Shown: positions 36,116 through 44,044 of the stretch, piece after piece | Numbering within the stretch: the first letter of the stretch is position 1 | How the letters are laid out: every line of letters starts with the position of its first letter | Assembly (NCBI GenBank): GCA_027068795.1 | Contig: JAMOMB010000059.1 | Coordinates: 1 to 44,656, forward strand | Reading direction: 5' to 3' | From: Sedimenticola sp. | Lineage (GTDB): Bacteria; Pseudomonadota; Gammaproteobacteria; Chromatiales; Chromatiaceae | Length of the DNA stretch: 44,656 nucleotides | Notes under the pieces: model-generated | Seen by the model: the letters and a program-made list of their open reading frames with translations, nothing else | Database searches by the model: none | Told to the model about the DNA's origin: nothing | Made by a program: the position numbers and the translations under genes

Positions 36116-37166
36116 GGTCACCGCATTAACATCCGGCCAAAATGTTCCTTCCACAAGATTCAGAATTCGCCAACATATTGATCAATTGCGAAACTTCAAC
36201 ATTGATGTCGTTGAGCACTATCCGGCTATTAGTAAAGACAAACCCGCCCCCTTTTCATACGTTGGTAGCGCCTCAGCACTTTCCCTACCATTCAAGATGG
36301 CGTTTTCGGCAACAAAATTATTAGCCACTCTTCCAGGCATATTGAGCAGTTATCGTACTGACGTAACGTGGCTAAGTCGAGGAATACTGCTAGGCATCCC
36401 AACATTAGAGGCCATTCTCAAGCAACCGGTTATACTGGATGTTGACGATGCAATCTGGTTACGTAACGGACATATAGCGAGAGGATCACGCTACCTAGCC
36501 AGCAATACACAGGCAATCATTGCCGGTAACAGTTACATTGCGGAATGGTACAGCCAGTACTCTGATAACGTACATATTGTACCTACAGCAGTGGATACCG
36601 ACCGCTATAGACCAAGTAAAATATCTAGTAGCACTAAGTTCACCATAGGCTGGATAGGCACAAAGCATAATCTTCATTATCTCAAGAAGCTAGAGCCACC
36701 CCTGGCTAAATTTTTTAGGGAAAATAAAAATAGTATATTATTGATTGTTTCCGATGAGGAACCAAAATTTCCCAACCTAGACAGTATAAATGTACAATAT
36801 GTCAGATGGTCTAAGGAAAATGAGGTGAGGTTGATTCAGAACATGGATGTTGGGCTAATGCCTTTAGGCGACACATCCTGGAACAGAGGCAAGTGTTCAT
36901 ATAAGATGCTGCAATACATGTCGTGCGGCAAGCCGGTTGTGGTAAGCCCAGTGGGCATGAATGTTGAAGTGTTAGAAAAAGGCAACATAGGATTTTCCGC
37001 AATCAACAATGAGGAATGGTATTCATCGCTATCCGAGTTAAAACAAAATAAATCACTAAGAATGCGCATGGGAATTAACGCTAGAAACATTGTTCTTTCT
37101 CACTATTCCTCTGCAGTCATAACCCCTCGTATTGCGGAAATAATACGCGGGGTTGTAAAAGCGTAA
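36108..37166 (+). CDS. Glycosyltransferase, GT4-like (GT-B fold)
   Basis: The 352-aa protein has an N-terminal domain starting VTALTSGQNVPSTRFRIRQHIDQL, LLGIPTLEAIL and VILDVDDAIWLRNG. The C-terminal nucleotide-sugar domain shows FTIGWIGTKHNLHYL, the LMPLGDTSWNRGKCSYKMLQYMSCGKPVVVSPVGMNVEVL stretch and a final IAEIIRG. The glycine- and P-rich SCGKPVV motif is the GT4 active-site region. It should add a sugar to the lipid-linked intermediate at the inner face of the membrane. Donor and linkage cannot be told. Confidence 0.85.
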   Translation: MIKVTALTSGQNVPSTRFRIRQHIDQLRNFNIDVVEHYPAISKDKPAPFSYVGSASALSLPFKMAFSATKLLATLPGILSSYRTDVTWLSRGILLGIPTLEAILKQPVILDVDDAIWLRNGHIARGSRYLASNTQAIIAGNSYIAEWYSQYSDNVHIVPTAVDTDRYRPSKISSSTKFTIGWIGTKHNLHYLKKLEPPLAKFFRENKNSILLIVSDEEPKFPNLDSINVQYVRWSKENEVRLIQNMDVGLMPLGDTSWNRGKCSYKMLQYMSCGKPVVVSPVGMNVEVLEKGNIGFSAINNEEWYSSLSELKQNKSLRMRMGINARNIVLSHYSSAVITPRIAEIIRGVVKA

Positions 37167-37181
37167 TGGTTATCCATTAAA

Positions 37182-38693
37182 GTGAACGAAATTGTAAATA
37201 ACGACTCATCAAACCCTACAATTCGAGCACGGATTAGAGGAATGCCTTATCACCTTTTGATTGCAACTTGGTGTTGGATTGCTGTAGCAACTACACTAGT
37301 AGCAACCTCTGAGACTTCGACTATTTCACAAGCACATGCCTTCCTAGCATTATATTGCTTTATTATTATTCTGCTACGTCCATTTAAGGAAGCTCCACTT
37401 GCACTAATGCTATTAGCAACAGGGCCAAATGACAATTTAATATTTCTTGGTGCATTACTTTTCTTTCTTCGCTCCATATTATCCGGAAAACTCTATATAA
37501 AAAATAACGCGACTGGATATTTATTTATATTTTTTCTCTCATTAGTGCTGTCTTCTACTGTGATTTCATATTTAACTATTGAGTTTAGGCCCTTACAAAC
37601 TATATTTTGGACTGTTACTTTTCTAATACCTATAACGCTATGTGTTGCTCATTTCAAGCACATGTTTAATGGACTAGCTATTGCGAAATATGGCACTATG
37701 CTTATCTCTATACAAATTTTACCTGTTATTGCCGCTATCCCTTTATACATTAAAGTTGGGTCACCAGATGTTTTTGGGGGAACATGGCTTGATGCTGACA
37801 TAGCAGGATTTTGGGGAACAGCATTAGCAGTCGCATCTTTTTTGCTATTTTTTTTAGGGAAAAACACACAACAAGGAAAGACAAAGGTAATGAGCATGAT
37901 GGCTGTTGGCACCGTACTTTCTATTCTAGCCTCTGGAAAAATATATTCGGTTTTTATTATCTTCCTTGGCTTGTTTTTTTTCCTGAAATATTTCAGACTG
38001 ATTCAGGGATTACTAAACGCAAAAGTTAAGCCTTTCATTTTTCTACTAGTTGGCAGTATTGGAACAATTGTTGTTATTACCACTCTTATTACCCAGGCAG
38101 GAGGAATACAAAATTGGTTAAAATATCAATACGAGCATTCCCATAAAACCATATTCTTAGATCGTGTTTTTAACCAGATGGCGATCTATAATTACAGCAA
38201 TTTATTTGGTGTTGGCCCCGGGATGCTCGGTTCACGTTCTGCCAACGCGGTATCAGCAAATATTTTACATAAAGAGGAGATGGCTCTTCCAAAACTGTTT
38301 CAAGGAGCGCCTCAACCTGAAGCTGAAATTCTTAGGGGATTATACGATAAGGAGTTTCAGGATAAAATCCGTTACATGAGCGCAAATCTGGTCATTCCAT
38401 TTTCAGGGATAGGGGCAATGAAGGGAGAAATGGGCTGGCTTGGCCTTATCTCAGTAATACTTTTATTTTTACTATTGTTTTGGCCACATAGGGTTTACTA
38501 TCACTTGGAAAATGTTAACTATCAGATCACAGTTGTTTATTTTATGGCAACGATAAGTGGATTATCAATAGTGCTGCTATCCATATTCGATACTGCCTGG
38601 GAACAACCCAAAATCATGGTATTTTTAGCGATGCTTATGTTAGCTGCAAGTAGTTCTGGTAGATTGATGGTGCGCACAATCGATGAAAAATAG
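37182..38693 (+). CDS. O-antigen polymerase/ligase-like membrane protein (Wzy role)
   Basis: The 503-aa protein has about ten to twelve membrane helices and a large periplasmic loop (about 300-400: the GGIQNWLKYQYEHSHKT stretch and FGVGPGMLGSRSANAVSA). GVGPG is often seen in Wzy/WaaL-like proteins (the G-G-PG loop before catalytic residues). It would join repeat units in the periplasm. The start is GTG at 37182, 15 nt after the glycosyltransferase stop. The codon use is very AT-rich, and the sequence is too diverged to tell polymerase from ligase. It overlaps the next gene by 11 nt. Confidence 0.8.
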   Translation: MNEIVNNDSSNPTIRARIRGMPYHLLIATWCWIAVATTLVATSETSTISQAHAFLALYCFIIILLRPFKEAPLALMLLATGPNDNLIFLGALLFFLRSILSGKLYIKNNATGYLFIFFLSLVLSSTVISYLTIEFRPLQTIFWTVTFLIPITLCVAHFKHMFNGLAIAKYGTMLISIQILPVIAAIPLYIKVGSPDVFGGTWLDADIAGFWGTALAVASFLLFFLGKNTQQGKTKVMSMMAVGTVLSILASGKIYSVFIIFLGLFFFLKYFRLIQGLLNAKVKPFIFLLVGSIGTIVVITTLITQAGGIQNWLKYQYEHSHKTIFLDRVFNQMAIYNYSNLFGVGPGMLGSRSANAVSANILHKEEMALPKLFQGAPQPEAEILRGLYDKEFQDKIRYMSANLVIPFSGIGAMKGEMGWLGLISVILLFLLLFWPHRVYYHLENVNYQITVVYFMATISGLSIVLLSIFDTAWEQPKIMVFLAMLMLAASSSGRLMVRTIDEK

Positions 38694-39693
38694 CGCGGTA
38701 CAGTTAAAAGTGCTTCATGTAACAAACATGTGGCCCACACCAGACAAGCCCCACTATGGCGCTTTTGTAAAAGCACAGGTCACCAGCCTCGAAAAAGCCG
38801 GAGTTCTATGTAAAATAATTATTGATAGTAAAACCCCAGGCGTTAAAAAGTATCTGTCGCTACGCACACTAACCAACCAGGCAATCAAAGAATTTAAACC
38901 AGATGTTATCCACGCCCACTTTGGCTGGACGGCGGCAGCCTTAGCCCCAACAAACATCCCTTTAGTAGTGAGCTTTTGTGGTGGCGATCTCAATGGGGAG
39001 TCTGGCGGTATGTTGAGGCGTGTTAAATATAGCCTGGGGCGACAGTTGAGTATTATGGCATCCCGTAGAAGCGCCCATAATATTGTCAAATCGCGGATGA
39101 TGCTCCAATACCTGCCAGAGAATCATCTTGGCAAGACCTCCATCATACCTAATGGCGTGGACATGGAACTTTTTTCTGATATGGACAGAAAGCAAGCAAA
39201 AATAAAGATGGGGTGGGAGGCAGGAAAAATAGTTCTATTTGCCGGAAGACCTGACGACCCTACCAAAAATTTCAAACTCGCAGAATCTGCCGTAGAACTG
39301 GCCAAAAAGCTCGTTCCTGATCTTGCCCTCAAATCACCTAAAGGCATAAATCACTCGGATATGCCCATTCCATTAAATGCCGCAGACTTGTTGCTTATCA
39401 CATCCAAGAAAGAAGGATCACCGAATATTGTAAAAGAAGCGCTCTCCTGTAATTTGCCGGTTATTGCTGTTCCTGTGGGTGACTTGGAATGGTTGCTTGA
39501 AGGCTTACAATGCAGCATTGTGTGCAAGTATGATGCAAAAGAAATTTCTGCGGCTATAATAAAATTATTTAATAATAACTGCCCCTCACGCTCAGAAGGA
39601 AGGAAGAAGCTATTAGACATGGAACTCGACTCAGCTTTAGTGGCAAGAAAGTTGATCAATATTTACGAGCAAGTATCCCAACCAAATCATTAG
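38683..39693 (+). CDS. Glycosyltransferase family 4-like protein
   Basis: The 336-aa protein opens with VLHVTNMWPTPDKPHYGAFVKAQVTSLEKAG, the standard GT4 start. VIHAHFGWTAAALAP, VVSFCGGDLNGESGG, TSIIPNGVDMELF (nucleotide-site region), VLFAGRPDDPTKNF and ADLLLITSKKEGSPNIVKEALSCNLPVIAVPVGDLEWLLEG (donor phosphate and E-x7-E region) follow. It is probably the second sugar transferase of the cassette, working in the cytoplasm. It overlaps the Wzy-like gene by 11 nt. After it comes a 126-nt gap that I could not assign. Confidence 0.9.
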   Translation: MKNSAVQLKVLHVTNMWPTPDKPHYGAFVKAQVTSLEKAGVLCKIIIDSKTPGVKKYLSLRTLTNQAIKEFKPDVIHAHFGWTAAALAPTNIPLVVSFCGGDLNGESGGMLRRVKYSLGRQLSIMASRRSAHNIVKSRMMLQYLPENHLGKTSIIPNGVDMELFSDMDRKQAKIKMGWEAGKIVLFAGRPDDPTKNFKLAESAVELAKKLVPDLALKSPKGINHSDMPIPLNAADLLLITSKKEGSPNIVKEALSCNLPVIAVPVGDLEWLLEGLQCSIVCKYDAKEISAAIIKLFNNNCPSRSEGRKKLLDMELDSALVARKLINIYEQVSQPNH

Positions 39694-39819
39694 GTTAGTC
39701 ATTTATCAGCTGTGTGCTATCATTCCCCTCCTTAATTATAAGGTCTATCCCAGATATGCTTAATTTCTTGGGATCGATTACCACAATATACAGATATCAA
39801 GCCTCCAGGAATCCCAGTT

Positions 39820-41541
39820 GTGAAAAAAAAGGTCATTTTAGGCATATCCGATTCGCATAATGCTGCTGCCGCTACTCTCGCCTCAGATGGCGATCTTGTT
39901 GCTTTGCAGGAAGAGCGACTCACAGGTGAAAAGAACTATTCCGGGCATCCTGAAAAATCAATTGCCTGGCTTCTCTCTTCTCAAAATCTCAAGCCTGAAG
40001 ATGTAGAGCAGGTGGCTTTAGCTTCCCATCACCAACCACCTAACAGGGACAGAAAGGGGTTGATCAAGGAATATCGTGAGATTACTAACACCAAATCCAA
40101 GTTAAAGAAATTTTTAAGGGATACCAAGGTTTTTGAATGGAAAAAGGGTAGAGGGAAAAAACAGCGAATTGCCAATCTAATAAACCAAGGATTCAAAAAG
40201 GAACAGTTGAAATTTTTTGAGCATCATCAATGCCATGCTGCCACAGCTTATTATGGATGGGGCAAATTCGATGATCCCATTCTGGTTCTAACTTGTGACG
40301 GTGCGGGTGACGGGTTGTGCGCTACGGTAAGTGTGGGAAAGAAAGGACAGATAGAGCGGTTACTTACCGTGGAATGGAGCCATTCGTTCCCTATTTTGTA
40401 TTCAGTTGTTACCTATATGATGGGGATGGTTCCACTAGAACATGAGTACAAGATGATGGGGATGGCACCTTATGCAAAAGGCAAGGATGCAGAAAGGATG
40501 TCAAAGAAATTGCTGGCACTTTTTGAGTGGGACAAAAGCGGACTTCCTACTTGGAAACGGGCAAATAATGTTCCACACATGTACTACATAAAGGATAAAT
40601 TGAACGAGCTATTTTTTGAAGAGCGCTTCGATACCATCATGGCAGGCACCCAGTTGTTTACAGAAACCATGCTCAAGGAGTATGTGGCAAGAGCCATACA
40701 ACTTACTGGAATCAAGAAAGTCGCTTTATCTGGTGGCGTCTTTATGAATGTTAAGGCCAACAAGGAAATCATGGCGATGGATGAGGTGGATGATTTATTT
40801 ATCTATCCTTCCTGCGGTGATGAAACCAACGCTATCGGTGCAGCCTATCTAGCCGCAGTGGATAAATTTGGGATAGAAGCCATTAAGCCGCTGAAGAATT
40901 TTTACCTCGGCCCTGAATGGACTGATGAGGAAATTCTTACCTGCCTGTCTACTTACGAGAGGGGGGATACGCTGGATATCACAACCTCTACTAGCATTAA
41001 CAGGAAAGTAGCCCAATTGTTGGCTGATGGAAAAGTTGTCGCACGATTTACCGGCAGAGAGGAGTTTGGAGCAAGATCTTTGGGGAATCGGGCTATATTA
41101 GCGGATCCGCGAAACCCTGAAGTAATCCAAGTAATCAATGAAATGATCAAAAACCGTGACTTCTGGATGCCTTTTGCCGCCTCTATATTGGACACCCATG
41201 CTGACAGGTACCTAGAAAACCCCAAACACATAGAATCGCCCTATATGATTCTTTCATTCGACGGCACAGAAAAGGGAAAATCAGAAGTAAAAGCTGGCAT
41301 GCACCCATACGATGGAACCTGTCGTCCCCAGGTAGTGAGCCAGGAATCAAACCCGGAATACTGGGATCTGATCAATACCTTTTCAGAAATTACCGGCGTA
41401 GGAGCACTTTTGAACACATCCCTAAATCTCCATGGGCTCCCCTTGGTTCACAGCCCCAAAGATGCGCTTTATGTCCTTGAAAATTCAGGGTTAGAGTATT
41501 TGGTGATGGGGAAAGTACTGGTGCGGAAAAAGAAAGTATAA
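39820..41541 (+). CDS. Carbamoyltransferase, NodU/CmcH/TobZ family
   Basis: The 573-aa enzyme carbamoylates a sugar hydroxyl from carbamoyl phosphate and ATP through a carbamoyl-adenylate. N-terminal Kae1-like domain: ILGISDSHNAAAATL, LQEERLTGEKNYSGHPEKSIAWL, EHHQCHAATAYYGWG (metal histidines), LTCDGAGDG, EHEYKMMGMAPYA and LSGGVFMNVKANKEI with FIYPSCGDETNAIGAAY. C-terminal YrdC-like domain: VARFTGREEFGARSLGNRAILADPR, FWMPFAASIL, ALLNTSLNLHGLPLVHSPKDAL. The GTG start at 39820 follows CCAGGA. In polysaccharide loci these enzymes decorate glycan residues; here the acceptor is likely the cassette's sugar, not yet known. The gene stands alone between two gaps. Confidence 0.93.
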   Translation: MKKKVILGISDSHNAAAATLASDGDLVALQEERLTGEKNYSGHPEKSIAWLLSSQNLKPEDVEQVALASHHQPPNRDRKGLIKEYREITNTKSKLKKFLRDTKVFEWKKGRGKKQRIANLINQGFKKEQLKFFEHHQCHAATAYYGWGKFDDPILVLTCDGAGDGLCATVSVGKKGQIERLLTVEWSHSFPILYSVVTYMMGMVPLEHEYKMMGMAPYAKGKDAERMSKKLLALFEWDKSGLPTWKRANNVPHMYYIKDKLNELFFEERFDTIMAGTQLFTETMLKEYVARAIQLTGIKKVALSGGVFMNVKANKEIMAMDEVDDLFIYPSCGDETNAIGAAYLAAVDKFGIEAIKPLKNFYLGPEWTDEEILTCLSTYERGDTLDITTSTSINRKVAQLLADGKVVARFTGREEFGARSLGNRAILADPRNPEVIQVINEMIKNRDFWMPFAASILDTHADRYLENPKHIESPYMILSFDGTEKGKSEVKAGMHPYDGTCRPQVVSQESNPEYWDLINTFSEITGVGALLNTSLNLHGLPLVHSPKDALYVLENSGLEYLVMGKVLVRKKKV

Positions 41542-41576
41542 CCTCTACATACCACTTGAACTATCCACTTGACGGG

Positions 41577-41593
41577 GTGGCTTACGCAGCCAC
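41577..41593 (+). terminator. Hairpin after the carbamoyltransferase gene (weak terminator candidate)
   Basis: GTGGCT-TACGC-AGCCAC is a perfect 6-bp stem with a 5-nt loop 35 nt after the stop codon, followed by ATCATTTG. The U-run is poor. Confidence 0.45.
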
Positions 41594-41618
41594 ATCATTT
41601 GATTAGCATCAACAACTT

Positions 41619-41637
41619 GGTTATTTTACCAATAACC
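41619..41637 (+). other. 7-bp stem-loop in the gap before the secreted-protein gene
   Basis: GGTTATT-TTACC-AATAACC is perfect, with a 5-nt loop. The 242-bp gap otherwise has AT-rich sequence and one good ribosome site (AAAGGAG) before 41784. I see no clear promoter. Confidence 0.4.
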
Positions 41638-41783
41638 CGAGCCGGCTTACTTGAAACTCCATACATATAGTCTATTTTTTTATTGAACCCAATGCAGAAT
41701 CGTTGTTTTAAAAACTGCATATATATGCCATATATTTGGCTAATGGGGTTGTTTAAGAGTAGCAACTAAAGGAGTAAGTTAAG

Positions 41784-43025
41784 ATGAAAAAAATTAATTT
41801 CAAATTAGCTGGAGTAATCACAATTTTGATAGGTCAGCTCGGAGTTCTACCTTTCTCCTTCGGGGGAGAAAGAGAAGCTGACCTTATAGCCACCGTCCAA
41901 ATGGAACAAACATTCAATTCCATAATAGAAAATCGTGACTTGATGATTACTGAAATCATCGAAGACTTGAGGGCCAGCGCGGAAAAAGCTGGTTATGCAG
42001 CGAGTTGGAAAATGGAAATGACAGCCGCGTTGGAGGATGCCAGTGATGAAGCACTACTCGCAGCATACAATGCACATGACTATGCATCAGTAATAAGAGC
42101 TATATTAGGAAAAAATTTTGATAAAGGGGCGCTGGTAGCTGCTTATGAAGCTAATGATGCATCTTCGTTGGCTAACGAAGGATCTGATCGCCAAGCCACA
42201 ATAGCAGCCGCAATACCAACTACTCACGATTTCGTGTACAAGCCAATTACACCATGTCGTATTGTCGATACTCGTATAGCGGGAGGTGCAATTAGTGCGG
42301 GTATTTCTCGCGGTTTTTATGCACATGGCAATACCACAGGGCAAGGCGGTACCGTTTGTAATGATCCACCCATCGATGCAAGAGGTTATATGCTGAATGT
42401 TACGGTAACCCAGCCAACAACAAGTGGACATATTCGCATCTACCCTGAAGGGGCCGCGTTGCCAAATGCATCTATTGTGAATTTTTCTGCTGGACAAACT
42501 ATTGCCAATGGAATCATTACAGAAGGTGCCTATAATGTAGGCTACGACTTCAGGATTTATGCTGCAGCACAAACACATGTGGTGGTAGATTTGATGGGCT
42601 ATTTTAATCCACCAAGCACTGGACCAGGCATTGAATTCTCTAGTGCGGGACAGCATAGTTGGTCTGGAATAGCCCAATGCACATCGTATACTGACCTCAC
42701 ACAAGTTACCGTAAGCGCCCCTACATCAGGTTACATATTAGTTCAGGCAAGCGGAACCAGTAAAAACACCACAGGAGGCGGAACCTATTGGAGAGTTTGT
42801 CTTGACGATGCTAGTGGCGGCAATACATGCGATGGTTATTCTTGGATTATTGAACCACCATCTACTACAAACTTTAAGAATGAGAAAAGCTGGTCTTTAC
42901 AAAATGTTTATATTGTTGGAGCTGGAAATAAAACGATTTACCTGAAGGCATGCCATAGCGAGTTTGCCGGCGGTGATATCATGTGGAACCGTGTCGTAGC
43001 TACTTTCTTCCCAACGAGGTACTAA
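41784..43025 (+). CDS. Secreted protein with helical repeat region and RLLDTR/LNVT...VDLMGYF-type beta domain
   Basis: The 413-aa protein starts with a signal peptide (KKINFKLAGVITILIGQLGVLPFSFGG). Residues about 30-130 are helical and hold two similar stretches, ALLAAYNAHDYASV and ALVAAYEANDASSL. Next comes a beta domain: PITPCRIVDTR, YMLNVTVTQPTTSGHIRIYPEG, ASIVNFSAGQTIANGIITEGA and VVDLMGYFNPP. I know this pattern (LDTR ... LNVT ... VDVxGYF) from secreted surface proteins, common in actinobacteria. The last 130 residues form another beta-rich domain with four cysteines (CTSYTD, CLDD, CDGY, CHSEF) and end at FFPTRY. The ribosome site is strong. It stands beside glycan genes and may bind the glycan or wall, but no function is shown. 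Confidence 0.8.
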   Translation: MKKINFKLAGVITILIGQLGVLPFSFGGEREADLIATVQMEQTFNSIIENRDLMITEIIEDLRASAEKAGYAASWKMEMTAALEDASDEALLAAYNAHDYASVIRAILGKNFDKGALVAAYEANDASSLANEGSDRQATIAAAIPTTHDFVYKPITPCRIVDTRIAGGAISAGISRGFYAHGNTTGQGGTVCNDPPIDARGYMLNVTVTQPTTSGHIRIYPEGAALPNASIVNFSAGQTIANGIITEGAYNVGYDFRIYAAAQTHVVVDLMGYFNPPSTGPGIEFSSAGQHSWSGIAQCTSYTDLTQVTVSAPTSGYILVQASGTSKNTTGGGTYWRVCLDDASGGNTCDGYSWIIEPPSTTNFKNEKSWSLQNVYIVGAGNKTIYLKACHSEFAGGDIMWNRVVATFFPTRY

Positions 43026-43071
43026 GGTCGTGAAATAGCCAAATGTTTACATGTAGTAGTTTAGATTTGAT

Positions 43072-43106
43072 CTGACAGTTACCGGTTTGATGGCGGTGAC
43101 TGTCAG
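43072..43106. terminator. Strong 13-bp hairpin terminator between the secreted-protein and WecG-like genes
   Basis: CTGACAGTTACCG (43072-43084) pairs with CGGTGACTGTCAG (43094-43106) with one G-U wobble and a 9-nt loop. It lies 47 nt after the plus-strand stop and faces the convergent minus-strand gene. Only a short TT-run follows, so it may be bidirectional or rho-assisted. The rest of 43026-43277 is AT-rich with no gene. Confidence 0.65.
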
Positions 43107-43277
43107 TTCACGTTCAAGCCACGAACTTTTCCTGCCAGATTTGTTTTCCATCCTCTAGCATTTCCATGGATGAGCAATGAACCCTAATAATTGGGCAATA
43201 CGATAAGTGCCTTCCCGATTCGTAAACGACAATAATAATGCGAATTCTCTTTGGTAATATTTATCTATTCTATACGG

Positions 43278-44039
43278 TTAGGATTTTGGTTCAGTTGTAT
43301 TTCTTCTGAGTTTTAGTTTGATATATTCTTTTAAGGTAATCGCAATAAATTGACTATTGGTTACCAAATAGCGCTTCCACATTCTTTTGGGCTCCTGAAT
43401 TAACCTGTAGAACCACTCCAGCCCATTATTTTGCATCCACAGTGGCGCACGAGATGTTTTTCCTGAGAGCACATCGAAACTACCACCGACGCCCATGATT
43501 AGTTTCGCATGTAAAACACTGGCATTTCTCAATACAAACTCTTCCTTCTTCGGGCTACTGATACCAATAAAGAGCATGTCGGGATTAGCCGTATTTATTT
43601 TTCTGACAACGGCTTGTTCATCTTGCTGCGAAAAATATCCATCTGCAAATCCTGCAACCAGCTGCTCACCGTATTTCCCTACGATAGATTTAGCTAAAGT
43701 TGATACCGTATCTTCGTGAGCCCCCAGAAAATAAACACTAAAACCGTATGAGGATGCTAGATGAATCAGGTCCTGCATAAGATCTATACCGGTTACCCTT
43801 TCTTTTATCGGGATGCCCAGTAATCGTGCAGCCCAGACAACGGACTGCCCATCAGGATTTACAATTGAGGCACTTTCCACAGCTTGGCGAACCGAGCCTT
43901 CTGACTCACACCATACGACCTTGGCAGCATTCAAGTCTTCTCTAATGGTTTTCTCACCCTTGATTATCCGGTCAATAATGAATTTAGCGGTTTCTTTCCG
44001 ATTCAGGGTATTGATGGTTATTCCAAATAACTGATTCAT
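43278..44039 (-). CDS. WecG/TagA/CpsF family glycosyltransferase
   Basis: The 253-aa enzyme of the GT26 family transfers ManNAc or a similar sugar onto a lipid-linked acceptor. Features are FGITINTLNRKE, ASIVNPDGQSVVWAARLLG, ERVTGIDLMQDLIHLA, FSVYFLGAHEDTVSTLAKSI, PDMLFIGISSPKKEEFV, IMGVGGSFDVLSGKTSRAPLWMQNNGLEWFYRLIQEPKRMWKRY. The ATG at 44039 (MNQLFG) is preferred to the tracked TTG at 44048. It lies 5 nt after the stop of the preceding minus-strand gene. TagA enzymes use UDP-ManNAc, which wecB in this locus can supply. Confidence 0.93.
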   Translation of the reverse strand: MNQLFGITINTLNRKETAKFIIDRIIKGEKTIREDLNAAKVVWCESEGSVRQAVESASIVNPDGQSVVWAARLLGIPIKERVTGIDLMQDLIHLASSYGFSVYFLGAHEDTVSTLAKSIVGKYGEQLVAGFADGYFSQQDEQAVVRKINTANPDMLFIGISSPKKEEFVLRNASVLHAKLIMGVGGSFDVLSGKTSRAPLWMQNNGLEWFYRLIQEPKRMWKRYLVTNSQFIAITLKEYIKLKLRRNTTEPKS

Positions 44040-44044
44040 TGTGT

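Noticed and set aside
39820-41541. Carbamoyltransferase as a tRNA-modifying TsaD/TsaC fusion
   Set aside because: It shares the Kae1-like and YrdC-like folds, but the length, domain order and glycan neighbours fit the NodU/CmcH family.
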